A stretch of DNA of 64,000 bases from OMIS01 sp044350895. Its GTDB lineage: Bacteria > Patescibacteriota > Microgenomatia > UBA1400 > PJMF01. Below are positions 63,380 through 64,000 of the stretch, piece by piece (position 1 is the first letter of the stretch; the number at the start of each line of letters is the position of its first letter). A program made the translations under genes and the position numbers. Location of the stretch: NCBI GenBank assembly GCA_044350895.1, contig JBILGT010000003.1, positions 29,413 through 93,412 of the forward strand, read 5' to 3'. The notes under the pieces were generated by a model. The model had not been told where the DNA came from. It saw only the letters and a program-made list of their open reading frames with translations, and did no database searches.

Positions 63380-63808
63380 CTACTGGATGGTCACAGTACA
63401 AAGCCTTTGATCAATGCCCGCGCATTCGATAAATTTGCGGGGCACGATGAGGAACGAATTTGCAGCCCTTAACGCGAACCCTCCACCCGCTTTCAGATAA
63501 TATTCTGAAACGGTGTAGGTGGCCGCACCTGCGGCTCCAACCCAGGAAATGACGTAAATCAGTTCGGGTGATGGGCGCAAGATTGTCCAATTTGTCATCT
63601 GCTCCCACGAATTGTTGCCCGACGTCCGCATGTCTTCCCGCACCTTTTCGTAAGCAGGCAAAGCAATCAAATCCCCAAGTGGGAGGAAATGATAGTCCGC
63701 CATGCAGGCTCGAAACGCAGCAGTAGACACGAACGTTGTTTCGATGGCCATCTTGCGGGTCACGCCGGTTCCTGGCAGGGTTGTCAATCCGCCTAAAATG
63801 ACCTGCAT
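63380..63808 (-). CDS. Unrecognised ORF in a GC-richer block, possibly acquired
   Basis: 142 residues, not recognised. The sequence is compositionally unlike the rest of the window: several consecutive lines reach 52-57% GC against about 40% elsewhere. The protein has a hydrophobic central stretch (ELIYVISWVGAAGAATYTVSEYYL), Ala/Gly richness and five cysteines or so, but no motif I know. Another minus-strand frame (63411-63827) is also open; I prefer this one because the other is Arg/His-rich and lacks protein-like patterning. Neither a clear SD nor a -10 is seen. It could be a cassette-borne gene, a remnant, or an assembly artefact. Confidence 0.4.
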   Translation of the reverse strand: MQVILGGLTTLPGTGVTRKMAIETTFVSTAAFRACMADYHFLPLGDLIALPAYEKVREDMRTSGNNSWEQMTNWTILRPSPELIYVISWVGAAGAATYTVSEYYLKAGGGFALRAANSFLIVPRKFIECAGIDQRLCTVTIQ

Positions 63809-63978
63809 GGGTTCGGTTCTGCCGCACTCGCTTGGGGTCCTGCCAGGAAGTCCTAAGCTGTCAACGAAAACTTGGAGTTAATAGAAAAAACGCGTTGGTT
63901 TTTCAGTTAAAATACATTGAATAATAGGTAAAAAGTGAGATAATTAGCACTCTAAAAGTTCTAAATTGTAGGTATTGT

Positions 63979-64000
63979 ATGAAAAAAAGTGGTGTAAACA
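63979..64000 (+). CDS. Possible start of a truncated gene at the window edge
   Basis: ATG AAA AAA AGT GGT GTA AAC runs off the window. The upstream 130 bases return to low GC and contain AT-rich promoter-like sequence, but no strong -10 or SD is assignable. Only the Lys-rich start supports it. Confidence 0.25.

Noticed and set aside
63411..63827. Second long minus-strand ORF (138 aa) over the atypical block
   Set aside because: Overlaps the 142-aa frame almost fully and reads as an Arg/His-rich shadow product of GC-rich DNA.
63884..63904. GAAAAAAC-GCGTTG-GTTTTTC hairpin as terminator
   Set aside because: The stem is almost only A-T and no confident gene ends there.
63944..63952. Exact canonical CIRCE half-site TTAGCACTC near the right edge
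   Set aside because: After the nine-base spacer the sequence is TAAATTGTA, not GAGTGCTAA, so there is no palindrome; nine bases can match by chance.
1..64000. CRISPR arrays, rRNA genes, insertion sequences
   Set aside because: No regularly spaced direct repeats, rRNA segments or transposase-like ORFs were seen; only two tRNAs were recognised.

Overview
The window looks like a chromosomal segment of a small-genome bacterium of the Candidate Phyla Radiation (Patescibacteria). That placement rests on gene content and is an inference. The signs are stripped-down housekeeping proteins (an IF-2 that begins at its G domain, a 240-residue HrcA, a stand-alone 5'-3' exonuclease in place of full PolA), a monomeric B12-dependent ribonucleotide reductase with NrdR, a TsaC-TsaE fusion, and many large membrane or surface proteins without clear relatives. 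TGA is used as a stop by many genes, so the genetic code is standard and not the Gracilibacteria/Absconditabacteria recoded one. Base composition is about 40% GC, except for a GC-richer block at the right end.

Layout. 1-4.5 kb: end of a cytidylate-kinase-like gene, a CPBP-like membrane protein, then nrdR-nrdJ behind tandem NrdR boxes. 4.6-10.8 kb: a three-gene unit of unknown function ending in a 1004-residue protein with a complete PP2C phosphatase domain. 10.8-14.9 kb: t6A genes on the minus strand, then a YidC-type insertase and a band-7 protein. 14.9-17 kb: groES-groEL. 17-20.7 kb: three unrecognised genes. 20.7-24 kb: PgeF, two CAU tRNAs (one initiator), a Nudix protein, a TadA-like deaminase and a Dda/RecD-like helicase. 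24-28.4 kb: membrane proteins, a methyltransferase, a DivIC-like protein and a Xer-like recombinase. 28.4-33 kb: a trp-type attenuator with trpS, a tRNA-binding protein, ftsH and a flap exonuclease. 33-40.3 kb: a glycosyltransferase, a GH39-like enzyme and hrcA-grpE-(unknown)-dnaK. 40.3-48.3 kb: a very large VIT-like membrane protein, GT2, YfhO-like protein, dnaJ and a KamA/EpmB radical-SAM enzyme. 48.3-57.5 kb: a surface SH3b/metalloprotease-like protein, then nusA-infB-rpsO-(unknown)-pnp. 57.5-63.3 kb: a membrane protein, an aldolase-like protein, SOD, an exonuclease, two Nudix proteins and sufC. 63.3-64 kb: a compositionally atypical block bounded on its left by a nested inverted repeat. 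No gene-free stretch exceeds about 300 bases.

Regulation is the most striking part. (1) Four heat-shock genes or operons (groES, hrcA, dnaK, dnaJ) each carry a 9-N9-9 palindrome that is a diverged CIRCE element built on TAGCAGT/ACTGCTA, alongside an unusually short HrcA. (2) trpS is preceded by a 16-codon leader peptide with tandem Trp codons, an antiterminator pairing and an intrinsic terminator. (3) nrdR-nrdJ has two NrdR boxes exactly 32 bp apart. (4) More than a dozen genes have a -10 hexamer 6-10 nt before the start codon and no Shine-Dalgarno, which implies widespread leaderless transcription. Heat-shock control, dNTP supply, tryptophan sensing and translation genes are therefore all annotated here with plausible cis sites.
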